A DNA stretch of 64,000 bases. Origin: an uncultured Prevotellaceae bacterium (lineage in GTDB: Bacteria; Bacteroidota; Bacteroidia; Bacteroidales; Bacteroidaceae). The notes beneath the pieces are model-generated. The model searched no databases. It was not told the origin of the DNA and saw nothing but the letters and a program-made list of their open reading frames with translations. This document shows positions 1-8,508 of the stretch, piece after piece. The stretch covers positions 1-64,000 of the forward strand of contig CADBAG010000003.1 in the NCBI GenBank assembly GCA_902792635.1. The letters are read 5' to 3'. Position 1 is the first letter of the stretch. The number at the start of each line of letters is the position of its first letter. The position numbers and the translations under genes were made by a program.

Positions 1-215
1 TATCATCTATATTGCTATATATAATAATGTGTACGGCTCGCTTCTTGTACTACTTCTCTGTTTATGTAAATCTTTTCAAAGAACTCTATTTTTTGTTGCT
101 AACCGGTGTATTTCCGAAAAGCGAGTGCAAAGGTATAGACTTTTTCAATACCCTCCAAATATTTCCACGATTATTTTTCAAAAATGTTAGATAATTGATT
201 TACATCAAGTGTTTA

Positions 216-238
216 CCCGTAAGGGGCGCCCCTACGGG
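216..238. repeat. GC-rich intergenic hairpin
   Basis: Two arms, CCCGTA-GGGGC and GCCCC-TACGGG, face each other almost without a loop. The flanking sequence 1-365 shows no credible gene: the short reading frames there are low-complexity and have no promoter-start arrangement. Bases 255-360 hold loosely repeated GCGATT/AATCGC words that lead into the CACGTG array. The hairpin could be a terminator of a gene left of the window or a dispersed intergenic palindrome. Confidence 0.5.
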
Positions 239-365
239 AATACCATTAAACCGAAACGGCACCACGATTGCGGTGAAATGGCAATGCGATTCAACCGCAA
301 TCGCAATGCGATTTAACTGTAATCGCTGTGCCATTTCGCTGTGCCATTGCTATTGAAACGCGATT

Positions 366-475
366 GGCTGGCACGTGCCAAACAACTGGCTGGCACGTGC
401 CGACCAATTGGCTGACACGTGCCGACCAACTGGCTGACACGTGGCGAACAATTGGCTGACACGTGGCGACCGTTA
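366..475. repeat. Five-copy 22-bp CACGTG tandem array
   Basis: Five head-to-tail units of exactly 22 bp start at 366, 388, 410, 432 and 454. Each has GGCTG(G/A)CACGTG near its left end and most end in CAATT or CAACT, so the palindromes CACGTG and CCAATTGG alternate along the array. There are no unique spacers, so this is not CRISPR. It sits about 40 bp before the promoter of the ftsB-like gene. A four-copy array of the same unit is at 63498-63585. Confidence 0.85.
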
Positions 476-515
476 TTTAAAAAGATGGAAAAGAAAGAGA
501 TTAAGCATAATTTCC

Positions 516-547
516 TTTGCCCTTTCGCTTGAAATGCCTTAACTTTG
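516..547 (+). promoter_or_regulatory. Bacteroidota-type promoter of the ftsB-like gene
   Basis: TTTG at 516-519, a 20-bp spacer and TAACTTTG at 540-547 match the TTTG / TAnnTTTG consensus of the Bacteroidota primary sigma factor. Transcription would start near 553, only about 12 bases before the ATG at 566. Confidence 0.75.
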
Positions 548-565
548 CATTCTAAAATAATAAAG

Positions 566-904
566 ATGAGCAAACGATTGTCAACGATACTGGCTTTTCT
601 CTCCAGCTACAAGTATGTCATTACTGTAGTTGTGGGCGTTTTGTTTGTTGGCTTCTTGGATGAGAACAGTTTCCTTCAGCGCTTAAAATACGACATGCAA
701 ATAAGTAGCCTAAAGGAAGAGATTCAGAAATACAAGGCCCTCAACGATTCAGCGAACACAGAGATTGAGAATCTTCGTCGCGACCCACGCTACATAGAGA
801 AGATTGCCCGCGAACGCTATCTGATGAAAGCGGATGACGAAGATATCTTCGTGTTCAGTACTGACAAGATTAACGATGACCTTGATAAACAACCCACAGA
901 ATGA
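566..904 (+). CDS. FtsB/DivIC-family septum formation initiator
   Basis: This 112-residue bitopic protein fits the FtsB/DivIC family, which forms a coiled-coil complex with FtsL and FtsQ in the divisome. It has a short basic N-terminus, one membrane segment at about 17-32, a coiled coil at about 39-72 and the typical C-terminal IEKIARERYLMK stretch. The ATG at 566 is preferred over an in-frame ATG at 545, because the latter lies inside the -7 promoter box. Its last four bases overlap the next start (ATGA), so the two genes are translationally coupled. Confidence 0.85.
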   Translation: MSKRLSTILAFLSSYKYVITVVVGVLFVGFLDENSFLQRLKYDMQISSLKEEIQKYKALNDSANTEIENLRRDPRYIEKIARERYLMKADDEDIFVFSTDKINDDLDKQPTE

Positions 905-1332
905 AACAACTCAATAAAATCCAAAGTGCAATTTTCTTAATTGGCGGCATACTGATGGTCGCCGGCGTGGCATGCTGCGTTCTTACCGTAATCCCTACCA
1001 TCATGTGCTGGGTCTATATCCTTGGCGCCGTCATGTTTGCCACAATGCAGGTATCACAGCTTTACGAAGGGAAAGAACTGACCGTCCGTCGCCTGAAAAA
1101 ACTTCAGAACCTGAGCGATCTTCTCTTTGTCCTTGCCGGTGTACTGCTTGCCGACACCGTCTATGCCGGAACGGGTCACAGTTTCTTTAAGTCGATGTTC
1201 AGCAATCAAGAAGCATACATTACTTATTTATATAACAAGTGGGTGATCCTTCTTCTCGTAGCAGCCGTTTTAGAGGTCTATACTTCACATCGGATAGATC
1301 ACGAGCTATCCAAAAAAAATATAAAAGAGTAG
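901..1332 (+). CDS. Conserved four-helix membrane protein
   Basis: A 143-residue integral membrane protein with hydrophobic segments near 9-29, 34-52, 73-92 and 112-130 and a charged loop (ELTVRRLKKLQ) between the second and third. No catalytic motif is visible and I cannot name the family. It starts inside the stop codon of the FtsB-like gene, so it is probably made with it. A role at the cell envelope or division site is only an inference from this coupling. Confidence 0.7.
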   Translation: MKQLNKIQSAIFLIGGILMVAGVACCVLTVIPTIMCWVYILGAVMFATMQVSQLYEGKELTVRRLKKLQNLSDLLFVLAGVLLADTVYAGTGHSFFKSMFSNQEAYITYLYNKWVILLLVAAVLEVYTSHRIDHELSKKNIKE

Positions 1333-1383
1333 TTGTTACTTTTAAATAGCATAAAAATAATAGATTTCTTCATTTATAGGTTG

Positions 1384-1391
1384 TATCTTTG
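1384..1391 (+). promoter_or_regulatory. -7 promoter box (TATCTTTG)
   Basis: TATCTTTG matches the TAnnTTTG consensus and lies 25 bases before the ATG at 1416. The upstream -33 element is not clear. Confidence 0.5.
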
Positions 1392-1415
1392 CTTATAGAA
1401 GAACAAGATAGGTTT

Positions 1416-2192
1416 ATGAATAAAGTATTATACGCAATAGTCAGCGTCCTTGCTCTGACATCGTGTGCCAACAGTTTCCATATCACTGGTACGACGAGCG
1501 TCAGTGTCCTTGATGGTCAGAAATTGTACCTTAAAGTACTGAAAGACACGACGTTGAAGAATATAGATTCCTGCGATGTGGTCCATGGCCAGTTTCAGTT
1601 TGGAGGCACTACCGATTCCGTGCGCGTGGCCAATATCATCCTTGATGATGGCAACAGTCTGCCCGTAGTGCTTGAAGATGGTGATATCCAGGTTAAGATT
1701 GACAACACACAGGAGACGGTGACGGGCACACCACTGAACGATAAGCTCACAAAGTTCCGTCAGCAGTTCACCCGACTGATGAATGAGAGCAGTGACCTTG
1801 TCCATCAGCACGACCAAGCCATCATGAACGGGCGCAATATGGATGTGGTCAATGCAAGATTGGCTGCCAAGGATGCTGATATCAACCGACGGATGGACAA
1901 GCTTGTCACCTCGTTTGTCACTGACAACATGGACAATGTGCTTGGTCCCTATGTCTTCATCACGGTCTGTATGAACAAATATAATGTTCCAATGCTTGAT
2001 GCATGGGTAGAAGATATTATGACCCGGGCTACGGATAAGTTTAAGAATGACCCTCAGGTGAAGGAATACTATGAAGCCGCGCAGGAGAACCAGAATATCA
2101 TGAACGGCACGAAAGTTCCCGACCCACAGCCTCAACAGGCACCGCCTGCACCGCCACAGGACGGGCAAACACCCAACGAGATGGCACAGTAA
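1416..2192 (+). CDS. DUF4369-like lipoprotein
   Basis: A 258-residue exported lipoprotein: the signal ends in the lipobox LTSC with the lipidated Cys at residue 17. The N-terminal beta-rich part (a sensor-like stretch with LDGQKLYLKVL and DSVRVANIIL) resembles the DUF4369 domain common at the N-terminus of Bacteroidales thiol-disulfide proteins, but no thioredoxin domain or CxxC follows. The middle is helical and the tail is a Pro/Gln-rich stretch. The ATG at 1416 is chosen because the upstream in-frame ATG at 1389 overlaps the -7 box and would bury the signal peptide. Substrate or partner is unknown. Confidence 0.7.
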   Translation: MNKVLYAIVSVLALTSCANSFHITGTTSVSVLDGQKLYLKVLKDTTLKNIDSCDVVHGQFQFGGTTDSVRVANIILDDGNSLPVVLEDGDIQVKIDNTQETVTGTPLNDKLTKFRQQFTRLMNESSDLVHQHDQAIMNGRNMDVVNARLAAKDADINRRMDKLVTSFVTDNMDNVLGPYVFITVCMNKYNVPMLDAWVEDIMTRATDKFKNDPQVKEYYEAAQENQNIMNGTKVPDPQPQQAPPAPPQDGQTPNEMAQ

Positions 2193-2215
2193 CGAACATA
2201 TTACACATTATATAT

Positions 2216-3577
2216 ATGAGGACAATCATTGAGCATGGCACGATTGTCAATGAAGGCCAATCCTTTCGGGGTAGCCTCATCCTTGACAACGACCATATAG
2301 AAGACGTGATTGTCGGCGAGACTACACCCTGTGGCTCCTACGACCATCACGTAGATGCCACGGGGTGTCTTGTTCTTCCCGGCATCATCGACGAGCATGT
2401 GCACTTCCGTGAGCCAGGACTCACCGAAAAGGCTGATATTGAGAGCGAGTCAAGAGCTGCAGCGTGGGGCGGTGTGACGACCTTCTTTGACATGCCCAAC
2501 ACCAAGCCAGCAACGACTTCGAACGAGACATGGAACGCTAAGATGGAGCTTGGCAAAGCCAAGAGCCACGTCAACTATGCCTTCTTCTATGGAGCAACAA
2601 ACAGCAATGCGGAGACCTTCAAAGATATTGATGTCTCGCATATCCCCGGTATTAAACTTTTCATGGGAGCCTCAACAGGCAATATGCTCGTGGACAGGAA
2701 AGAAGCCTTGGAAAAGATCTATGCTGAATGCGCACGCCTAAGATTGCCTATGATGACGCACTGTGAGGATACGAACATCATCAATCACAATATGGCAGAG
2801 GCGAAAGCTAAGTACGGTGAGGATCCTGACATCAGCCTTCATCCGACCATCCGCTCAGAAGAAGCGTGCTACAACAGTTCATCATTAGCCGTAAAACTTG
2901 CCACAACTTATGGCACAAGGCTGCATATCGCACATATTTCCACAGCCAAGGAGCTCAGTCTGCTGCCTGTAAACGACAATGCTTTCTGCGAGGGTTCTTT
3001 CCCGAAGATTACAGGAGAAGCCGTCCTTGCACATCTGTTGTTTACGAACAACGACTATGCCACACGAAAAGCGCTCATCAAGTGCAACCCTTCCGTTAAA
3101 ACGACTACAGACCGTGAGGCATTGCGCCTGGCCCTCTCTGATGGAAAGATTACCTGCATCGGCACTGACCATGCACCCCATAAGCTCAGCGACAAGCAAG
3201 GCGGCTGCGCCAAGGCTGCTTCCGGAATGCCCATGCTTCAGTTCTCACTCGTATCGATGTTGAAACTCGTTGATGAAGGCGTGCTCTCTGTCGAGCAGAT
3301 GGTGTGGCTCATGTGCCACAACCCTGCCCGCCTGTTCTCGGTCAAAGAGCGCGGATTCCTCCGCCCCGGCTACAAGGCAGACATCACGCTTGTCAAGCGT
3401 GGGGCACCCTGGACGCTCACAGAGAATCTTATCCAAAGCAAATGCGGCTGGAGCCCACTCACCGGCGAACAGTTCCGCTGGCGGGTAGTAAGGACGATCT
3501 GCAACGGCCACACCGTCTTTGAGGAAGGCAAGATGGATGAGGATTATCGCGGTGAAGCAGTAGAGTTCGTTCATTAA
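2216..3577 (+). CDS. pyrC: Dihydroorotase
   Basis: A 453-residue amidohydrolase that should cyclise N-carbamoyl-aspartate to dihydroorotate in pyrimidine synthesis. The class I signature DEHVHFREPG is at residues 59-68 (metal ligands His61 and His63), a candidate bridging lysine is in GIKLFMGAS near 147, further metal histidines are in MTHCED and HIAHIST, and the catalytic Asp is in GTDHAPH. Length fits bacterial class I enzymes. An allantoinase or hydantoinase is less likely given the REPG signature. It follows the lipoprotein by 23 bases and may share its transcript. Confidence 0.92.
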   Translation: MRTIIEHGTIVNEGQSFRGSLILDNDHIEDVIVGETTPCGSYDHHVDATGCLVLPGIIDEHVHFREPGLTEKADIESESRAAAWGGVTTFFDMPNTKPATTSNETWNAKMELGKAKSHVNYAFFYGATNSNAETFKDIDVSHIPGIKLFMGASTGNMLVDRKEALEKIYAECARLRLPMMTHCEDTNIINHNMAEAKAKYGEDPDISLHPTIRSEEACYNSSSLAVKLATTYGTRLHIAHISTAKELSLLPVNDNAFCEGSFPKITGEAVLAHLLFTNNDYATRKALIKCNPSVKTTTDREALRLALSDGKITCIGTDHAPHKLSDKQGGCAKAASGMPMLQFSLVSMLKLVDEGVLSVEQMVWLMCHNPARLFSVKERGFLRPGYKADITLVKRGAPWTLTENLIQSKCGWSPLTGEQFRWRVVRTICNGHTVFEEGKMDEDYRGEAVEFVH

Positions 3578-3639
3578 GACTTGAAGTTCTCTGTATTCTT
3601 TATTCTTTATAATTTATTCTTTAGCAAAGCGAAAAGCGC

Positions 3640-4452
3640 ATGCGCTTAGATTACGATATTAACGACATACGACCATTCATCAACTGGATATACTTCGACT
3701 ATGCCTGGAGCATGAATGGCAAGAAAGGCGAGGAGCGCGACAAGCTCCACGCAGATGCCAATGCCATGCTTGACAGTTGGCAGGGCAAATACCACACCCA
3801 CGCCGTGTTCGAGTTGGTGGATGCCAATAGTGATGGCGATGACATTGTTACAGCTAAGGTGCGCCTGCCGATGCTCCGTCAGCAGAAGGCCACATCGCCC
3901 GGGCAGCCCAATTATTGTCTTGCCGACTTTCTGAGACCTGCCTCTCAAGGCATTCCCGATAAACTCGGCGTCTTTGCCACAACCGTTGATTACGACCTCA
4001 CCTGTGGCTACGACGATGATGTCTACGGCAGAATGCTCTCTCAAGTTCTCGCTGACCGCTTGGCCGAGGGCACGGCAGAGCTTATGCATCTGCAAGTGAG
4101 ACGCAAATACTGGGGCTATGCTCCCGATGAGGATCTCTCCATGAACGACATCCATGCCGAGCACTATCAAGGCATCCGCCCTGCCGTGGGCTATCCTTCA
4201 ATGCCCGACACAAGCATGAACTTCCTCTTAGCGCGTATCGTGGACATGAAAAGTATAGGCATCCGTCTCACGGAAAGCGGCATGATGCAACCACACGCTT
4301 CCGTGTCTGGCTTGATGTTTGCTCATCCCAAGGCACAATATTTTGAACTTGGGAAGATTGGGGAAGATCAGCTGCGCGACTATGCGCACCGCCGCGGCCT
4401 GCCCGTGGAGATGATGCGTAAATATCTACAGTCGAGCATGCTGAAGAAATAA
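3640..4452 (+). CDS. Free-standing MetH activation-domain protein
   Basis: The 270-residue protein corresponds to only the C-terminal S-adenosylmethionine-binding reactivation domain of cobalamin-dependent methionine synthase. The diagnostic stretches are present: a CLADF motif near 93-97, RPAVGYPSMPD at 180-190 (the AdoMet-binding RPAxGYP loop), LTESGMMQPHASVSG at 210-224 and ELGKIGEDQLRDYA at 236-249. No homocysteine, pterin or B12 domain is attached. It presumably acts in trans to re-methylate oxidised B12 on a shortened MetH encoded elsewhere. It starts 62 bases after pyrC and is followed after 12 bases by the phosphoesterase gene. Confidence 0.88.
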   Translation: MRLDYDINDIRPFINWIYFDYAWSMNGKKGEERDKLHADANAMLDSWQGKYHTHAVFELVDANSDGDDIVTAKVRLPMLRQQKATSPGQPNYCLADFLRPASQGIPDKLGVFATTVDYDLTCGYDDDVYGRMLSQVLADRLAEGTAELMHLQVRRKYWGYAPDEDLSMNDIHAEHYQGIRPAVGYPSMPDTSMNFLLARIVDMKSIGIRLTESGMMQPHASVSGLMFAHPKAQYFELGKIGEDQLRDYAHRRGLPVEMMRKYLQSSMLKK

Positions 4453-4464
4453 TAATTAAGGTCT

Positions 4465-5673
4465 ATGGTACAGAGAATTTGGGGCTTACTTATCGCGTTG
4501 ATTATTGTACCGGATGTCTATATCTGGCTACACTATTATCGCACGCGCTATCTTCACAACCGCATTGTCCGTCGGGTGTGGTGGATTCCATGTGCCGCCA
4601 TGACGATCTATACCATAGGGCTCTCGACCATCCGCAACTTTGCTCCGACGGATCTCACTTGGCTCAATACTTATCTCTTCCTTTTTGGTATCTTTATAGG
4701 GCCGAAAGCATTGTTCGCTTTCTGTTCATGGATAGGCTCCGCACTGCGCGCACTCTTCCACATGCGCTACAACTATGGACACCGCATAGGGTTAGCAATA
4801 GGTGCATTAGGAGTGGCAGCCTATATCTATGGACTGACTTTCGGTGTGGGCAAGATCGTTGTCCGACATGTGGATATCTCATTCAAAGATTTGCCTGAGG
4901 AGTTTGATGGATACCGGATTCTTCAAGTTTCAGACATCCACACGGGGACCTTTGACGGATGGCGCAGAAAGATATTGCATGCAGAGATAGACAGCATCCG
5001 CAAGCAGAAAGACATCGACCTCGTCTGCTTCACCGGCGATATGCAGAACATGCGGCCGGAAGAAGTGGAAAAGATGATGCCGGAGCTACGCCGACTGCCT
5101 TATATGTACTCCGTCTTGGGCAACCACGACTATGCACAATATGTAAAGTCCACGCCACAATTAGAGAACAGCATGCGTAAGAAGCTCATCGGCTTAGAGA
5201 ACCAGTTAGGACATGTGCTGCTCAACGCCAACGTGCCTGTTCACCGCACGATGAAAGACGGTCAACGCTCTAAAACTGCAATATGGCTTGCGGGCGAAGA
5301 GAACGACGCCCGACCACCCTACCCCGACCGCGCCAATCTCAGGCAGACACTCAAAGGTATCCCCGACTCGGCATTCGTCATTCTCCTGCAACATGACCCG
5401 TCGGCCTGGCAACGAGATATTCTGCCCCACTCCACTGTACAACTGACACTCTCCGGCCATACCCATGGCGGACAGATGCAGATTCTCGGTTTCCGCGTCA
5501 CTGAACTGACACAGCAGGAAGATCTGGGATTATACGAAAAAGATAGACGTTATCTCTATGTCAATGCAGGCTTAGGAGGACTGGTTCCTTTCCGGCTGAA
5601 CATGCCGAACGAGATAACAGTCATCACCTTACATAAAACCAACCATCACGAGAACAACAGCAAACAGTTATGA
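4465..5673 (+). CDS. Membrane metallophosphoesterase (YaeI-like)
   Basis: 402 residues. Four hydrophobic segments occupy about residues 1-130, followed by a calcineurin-like phosphoesterase domain with the dinuclear-metal motifs in order: SDIHTG at 156-161, TGDMQN at 190-195, GNHDY at 219-223, and near the C-terminus GHTHGGQ. The closest described group is the YaeI/YkuE type, which has members acting on lipid phosphodiesters such as UDP-diacylglucosamine; the substrate here is not determined. Its stop overlaps the plsC start by four bases, supporting a link to lipid metabolism. Confidence 0.82.
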   Translation: MVQRIWGLLIALIIVPDVYIWLHYYRTRYLHNRIVRRVWWIPCAAMTIYTIGLSTIRNFAPTDLTWLNTYLFLFGIFIGPKALFAFCSWIGSALRALFHMRYNYGHRIGLAIGALGVAAYIYGLTFGVGKIVVRHVDISFKDLPEEFDGYRILQVSDIHTGTFDGWRRKILHAEIDSIRKQKDIDLVCFTGDMQNMRPEEVEKMMPELRRLPYMYSVLGNHDYAQYVKSTPQLENSMRKKLIGLENQLGHVLLNANVPVHRTMKDGQRSKTAIWLAGEENDARPPYPDRANLRQTLKGIPDSAFVILLQHDPSAWQRDILPHSTVQLTLSGHTHGGQMQILGFRVTELTQQEDLGLYEKDRRYLYVNAGLGGLVPFRLNMPNEITVITLHKTNHHENNSKQL

Positions 5674-6428
5674 AGTATCTTTATCGATTATACGAACTCT
5701 GCATCGCCATCCCCATTTTCCTCGTCTATACCATAGTGCTCGGTTTAGCCACTATCGTCGGTTGCGCTATCGGCAGTGGCAACTTCTGGGGCTACTGGCC
5801 CGGACACTTGTGGGCATGGCTTACAGTGAAACTCCTGTTGTTGCCCGTTAAAGTAGAAGGCAGGGATAACATCGAGAAGGGGCAAAGCTATGTCTTCGTC
5901 GCCAATCACCAAGGTGTCTTCGACATCTTCCTCATCTATGGATATCTCAACCGCAACTTCAAATGGATGATGAAGCGAGGGCTCATCTCCATTCCCGTCG
6001 TGGGCCCAGCTTGCAAGGCTTCCCATCAGATTATTGTTGACAAACGTGGGCCATCGAAAATAAGAAAGACCTACGACGAGGCGCGCGAGATTCTCAAGGA
6101 AGGCATGTCGGTTGTTGTCTTTCCCGAAGGAGCGCGCACGTTTACAGGACATATGGGCTTCTTCCGTCGTGGCCCTTTCATGTTGGCTGACGAGCTCGAC
6201 CTCCCTGTCTGCCCGCTCACCATCAATGGCTCGTTCAACATCATGCCACGTATGAAGGACTGGCACTGGGCCAACTGGCACCCGCTGAAGCTCACGATCC
6301 ACAAGCCTATCTATCCCATCGGCAAAGGCAGGGAAAACATTGAGAACCTCAAAGAAAAAAGCTACGAAGCCGTGATGTCAGGCCTCGTAGCTGAATATCA
6401 AGGATACGTCGAGAATGACGACCAATAG
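5670..6428 (+). CDS. plsC: 1-acyl-sn-glycerol-3-phosphate acyltransferase
   Basis: A 252-residue membrane-associated acyltransferase that would make phosphatidic acid from lysophosphatidic acid. The catalytic NHxxxxD motif is seen as NHQGVFD at 79-85 and the glycerophosphate-binding block as FPEGART at 151-157. A long hydrophobic N-terminus (about 10-60) anchors it. The start codon sits in the stop of the phosphoesterase gene (ATGA), so the two proteins are probably made together. Other LPLAT family members, for example lyso-ornithine-lipid acyltransferase, cannot be excluded. Confidence 0.88.
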   Translation: MKYLYRLYELCIAIPIFLVYTIVLGLATIVGCAIGSGNFWGYWPGHLWAWLTVKLLLLPVKVEGRDNIEKGQSYVFVANHQGVFDIFLIYGYLNRNFKWMMKRGLISIPVVGPACKASHQIIVDKRGPSKIRKTYDEAREILKEGMSVVVFPEGARTFTGHMGFFRRGPFMLADELDLPVCPLTINGSFNIMPRMKDWHWANWHPLKLTIHKPIYPIGKGRENIENLKEKSYEAVMSGLVAEYQGYVENDDQ

Positions 6429-6482
6429 TGAGCAAGTAGTTGATTTATCCCGTTCTACCAACGATTCTACAAGATTTATTGC

Positions 6483-6490
6483 TAACTTTG
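6483..6490 (+). promoter_or_regulatory. -7 promoter box (TAACTTTG)
   Basis: A perfect TAACTTTG lies 52 bases before the ABC-F start, in the gap after plsC. No convincing -33 element is seen at the right distance. Confidence 0.55.
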
Positions 6491-6542
6491 CAAACGAAAT
6501 AGGATTCATTTCAGAAGAATAAGATAGAATAAGGTAAAAAGA

Positions 6543-8486
6543 ATGATTTCAGTAGACAACCTCACCGTTGAGTTTGGCACCCGCCCATTGTTTCATGATG
6601 TCAGTTATGTCATCAATGACCATGACCGCATCGCCCTTGTGGGTAAGAACGGCGCCGGCAAATCAACGATGCTCAAGATAATCTGTGGTTTGCAGAAGCC
6701 GACATCGGGTACCATCGGTATCCCCAACAACTGCGAGATAGGCTATCTGCCCCAGGTAATGAAGCTCTCCGACGACACGACCGTCCTTGAGGAGACGCGC
6801 AAGGCTTTTGCCGGCCGCACCAAGATGCAGGCGGAGTTGAAGAAGATGGAGCAGGAGATGGCAGACCGCACCGACTATGAGAGTGACTCGTATATGCAGC
6901 TCGTGGAGCGTTTTACGCAAGAGCACGAGCGCTATCAGCTCATGGGAGGTGACAATTATGAGGCAGACATCGAGCGCACCCTCACGGGATTGGGCTTCGA
7001 GCGATCCGATTTCGACCGCCCCACGCGCGAGTTTTCCGGTGGTTGGCGAATGCGTATTGAGTTGGCAAAGATTTTGCTGCGCAAGCCTGATGTGCTGCTC
7101 CTCGACGAGCCCACGAACCATCTCGACATCGAGTCGATACAATGGTTGGAGCAGTTTATCATGAACTCCCCCGCAGCCCTGCTGCTCGTGAGCCATGACC
7201 GTGCCTTCATCAACAACGTGACCAACCGCACATTGGAGATCACCTGCGGACACGTGGAAGACTATAAGGTGAAATACAACGAGTATCTTGTATTGCGTAA
7301 GGAGCGGCGCGAACAACAGATCCGTGCCTGGCAGAACCAACAGAAAGAGATTGCCGATGCCAAGGCGTTCATTGAGCGCTTCCGCTACCAGGCCACGAAA
7401 GCCGTGCAGGTACAGCAGAAGATACGCCAATTGGAAAAGATTGTGCCAATAGAGGTGGATGAGGTGGACAACAAGGTTATGCACCTGAAGTTTCCGCCTT
7501 GCCTACGCTCCGGCGACTATCCCGTTATCTGCGATGAGGTGGGGAAAGCCTATGGCGACCATGTCATCTTCTCACATGTCAACATGACCATCAAACGCGG
7601 CGAGAAAGTGGCGTTCGTTGGAAAGAACGGTGAAGGTAAGTCAACACTCGTCAAGTGTATAATGGGTGAGATTCCTTTCACAGGCAAGCTGAAGATTGGT
7701 CACAACGTGGAGATTGGCTACTTCGCTCAGAACCAGGCGCAGATGCTCGACGAGAACCTCTCCATCTACGACACGATCGATGAGGTGGCTACAGGTGATA
7801 TGCGCCTGAAGATCAATGACCTCCTCGGCGCATTCATGTTCGGTGGTGAGATATCTGAGAAGAAGGTCAAAGTGCTCAGTGGTGGAGAGCGCTCCCGTTT
7901 AGCTATGATCCGACTGCTGCTCGAGCCCGTCAACTTGCTTATCCTCGATGAGCCTACCAACCACCTCGACATGCCTTCAAAGGATGTGCTGAAAGAAGCT
8001 ATCAAGGCTTTCGACGGCACGGCTATCATCGTGTCGCATGACCGTGACTTCCTTGACGGACTGGTCTCCAAGGTCTTCGAGTTTGGTGGCGGGAAAGTGA
8101 AAGAACATCTCGGCGGTGTGTACGACTGGATCAGAAGTCAGAATGCACAGCAGGCTCAGGAGCAACAAGTGCAGCAAACTGTGGAACAACCTCAGCCGAA
8201 ACCAGCAGCTGAACCGACTCCCAAACAGCCCGAGCATGTAGAATCATATGCCGAGCACAAGGAACGACAGAAAAAGATTAGCAAGGCAAAGAAAGCCGTG
8301 GCAGAATCGGAAAAGAAAATAGCCTCCATGGAGGCAAGGCTCAAGGAACTTGACAGTCTGCTCATGGATCCGAAGAATGCCAGTGACATGAAACTCGTCA
8401 CGGAATATACAACGACGAAGGACGCTCTCGACAAGGAGAACGACCGATGGATGGAACTCTCGGAGGCGCTTGAGGGTTTAGAATAA
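6543..8486 (+). CDS. ABC-F family ATPase
   Basis: 647 residues with two ABC modules and no membrane segments, as in the ribosome-associated ABC-F proteins (Uup, YheS and EttA groups). Module one has VGKNGAGKST near 34-43, signature FSGGWRMR and Walker B LLLDEPTNHLD. A charged linker helix follows (LRKERREQQIRAW region). Module two has VGKNGEGKST, LSGGERSRL and LILDEPTNHLD. After about residue 540 there is a Gln/Pro-rich linker and a C-terminal coiled coil as in Uup. The likely role is translation quality control; antibiotic protection is possible but not suggested by context. Confidence 0.88.
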   Translation: MISVDNLTVEFGTRPLFHDVSYVINDHDRIALVGKNGAGKSTMLKIICGLQKPTSGTIGIPNNCEIGYLPQVMKLSDDTTVLEETRKAFAGRTKMQAELKKMEQEMADRTDYESDSYMQLVERFTQEHERYQLMGGDNYEADIERTLTGLGFERSDFDRPTREFSGGWRMRIELAKILLRKPDVLLLDEPTNHLDIESIQWLEQFIMNSPAALLLVSHDRAFINNVTNRTLEITCGHVEDYKVKYNEYLVLRKERREQQIRAWQNQQKEIADAKAFIERFRYQATKAVQVQQKIRQLEKIVPIEVDEVDNKVMHLKFPPCLRSGDYPVICDEVGKAYGDHVIFSHVNMTIKRGEKVAFVGKNGEGKSTLVKCIMGEIPFTGKLKIGHNVEIGYFAQNQAQMLDENLSIYDTIDEVATGDMRLKINDLLGAFMFGGEISEKKVKVLSGGERSRLAMIRLLLEPVNLLILDEPTNHLDMPSKDVLKEAIKAFDGTAIIVSHDRDFLDGLVSKVFEFGGGKVKEHLGGVYDWIRSQNAQQAQEQQVQQTVEQPQPKPAAEPTPKQPEHVESYAEHKERQKKISKAKKAVAESEKKIASMEARLKELDSLLMDPKNASDMKLVTEYTTTKDALDKENDRWMELSEALEGLE

Positions 8487-8508
8487 GATTTTTATTAAAA
8501 CAAATAAC

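Noticed and set aside
12-194. Short AT-rich reading frame at the left edge
   Set aside because: Composition is low-complexity hydrophobic, there is no promoter-start arrangement, and no motif is visible.
366-475. CRISPR array
   Set aside because: Units are contiguous 22-bp tandems with no unique spacers, and no cas gene is in the window.
313-573. Minus-strand frame across the CACGTG array
   Set aside because: It only translates the 22-bp repeats and runs into the ftsB promoter.
1428-2168. 246-codon minus-strand frame opposite the DUF4369-like lipoprotein
   Set aside because: The plus-strand frame has a lipobox, promoter and natural composition; the antisense frame is a shadow.
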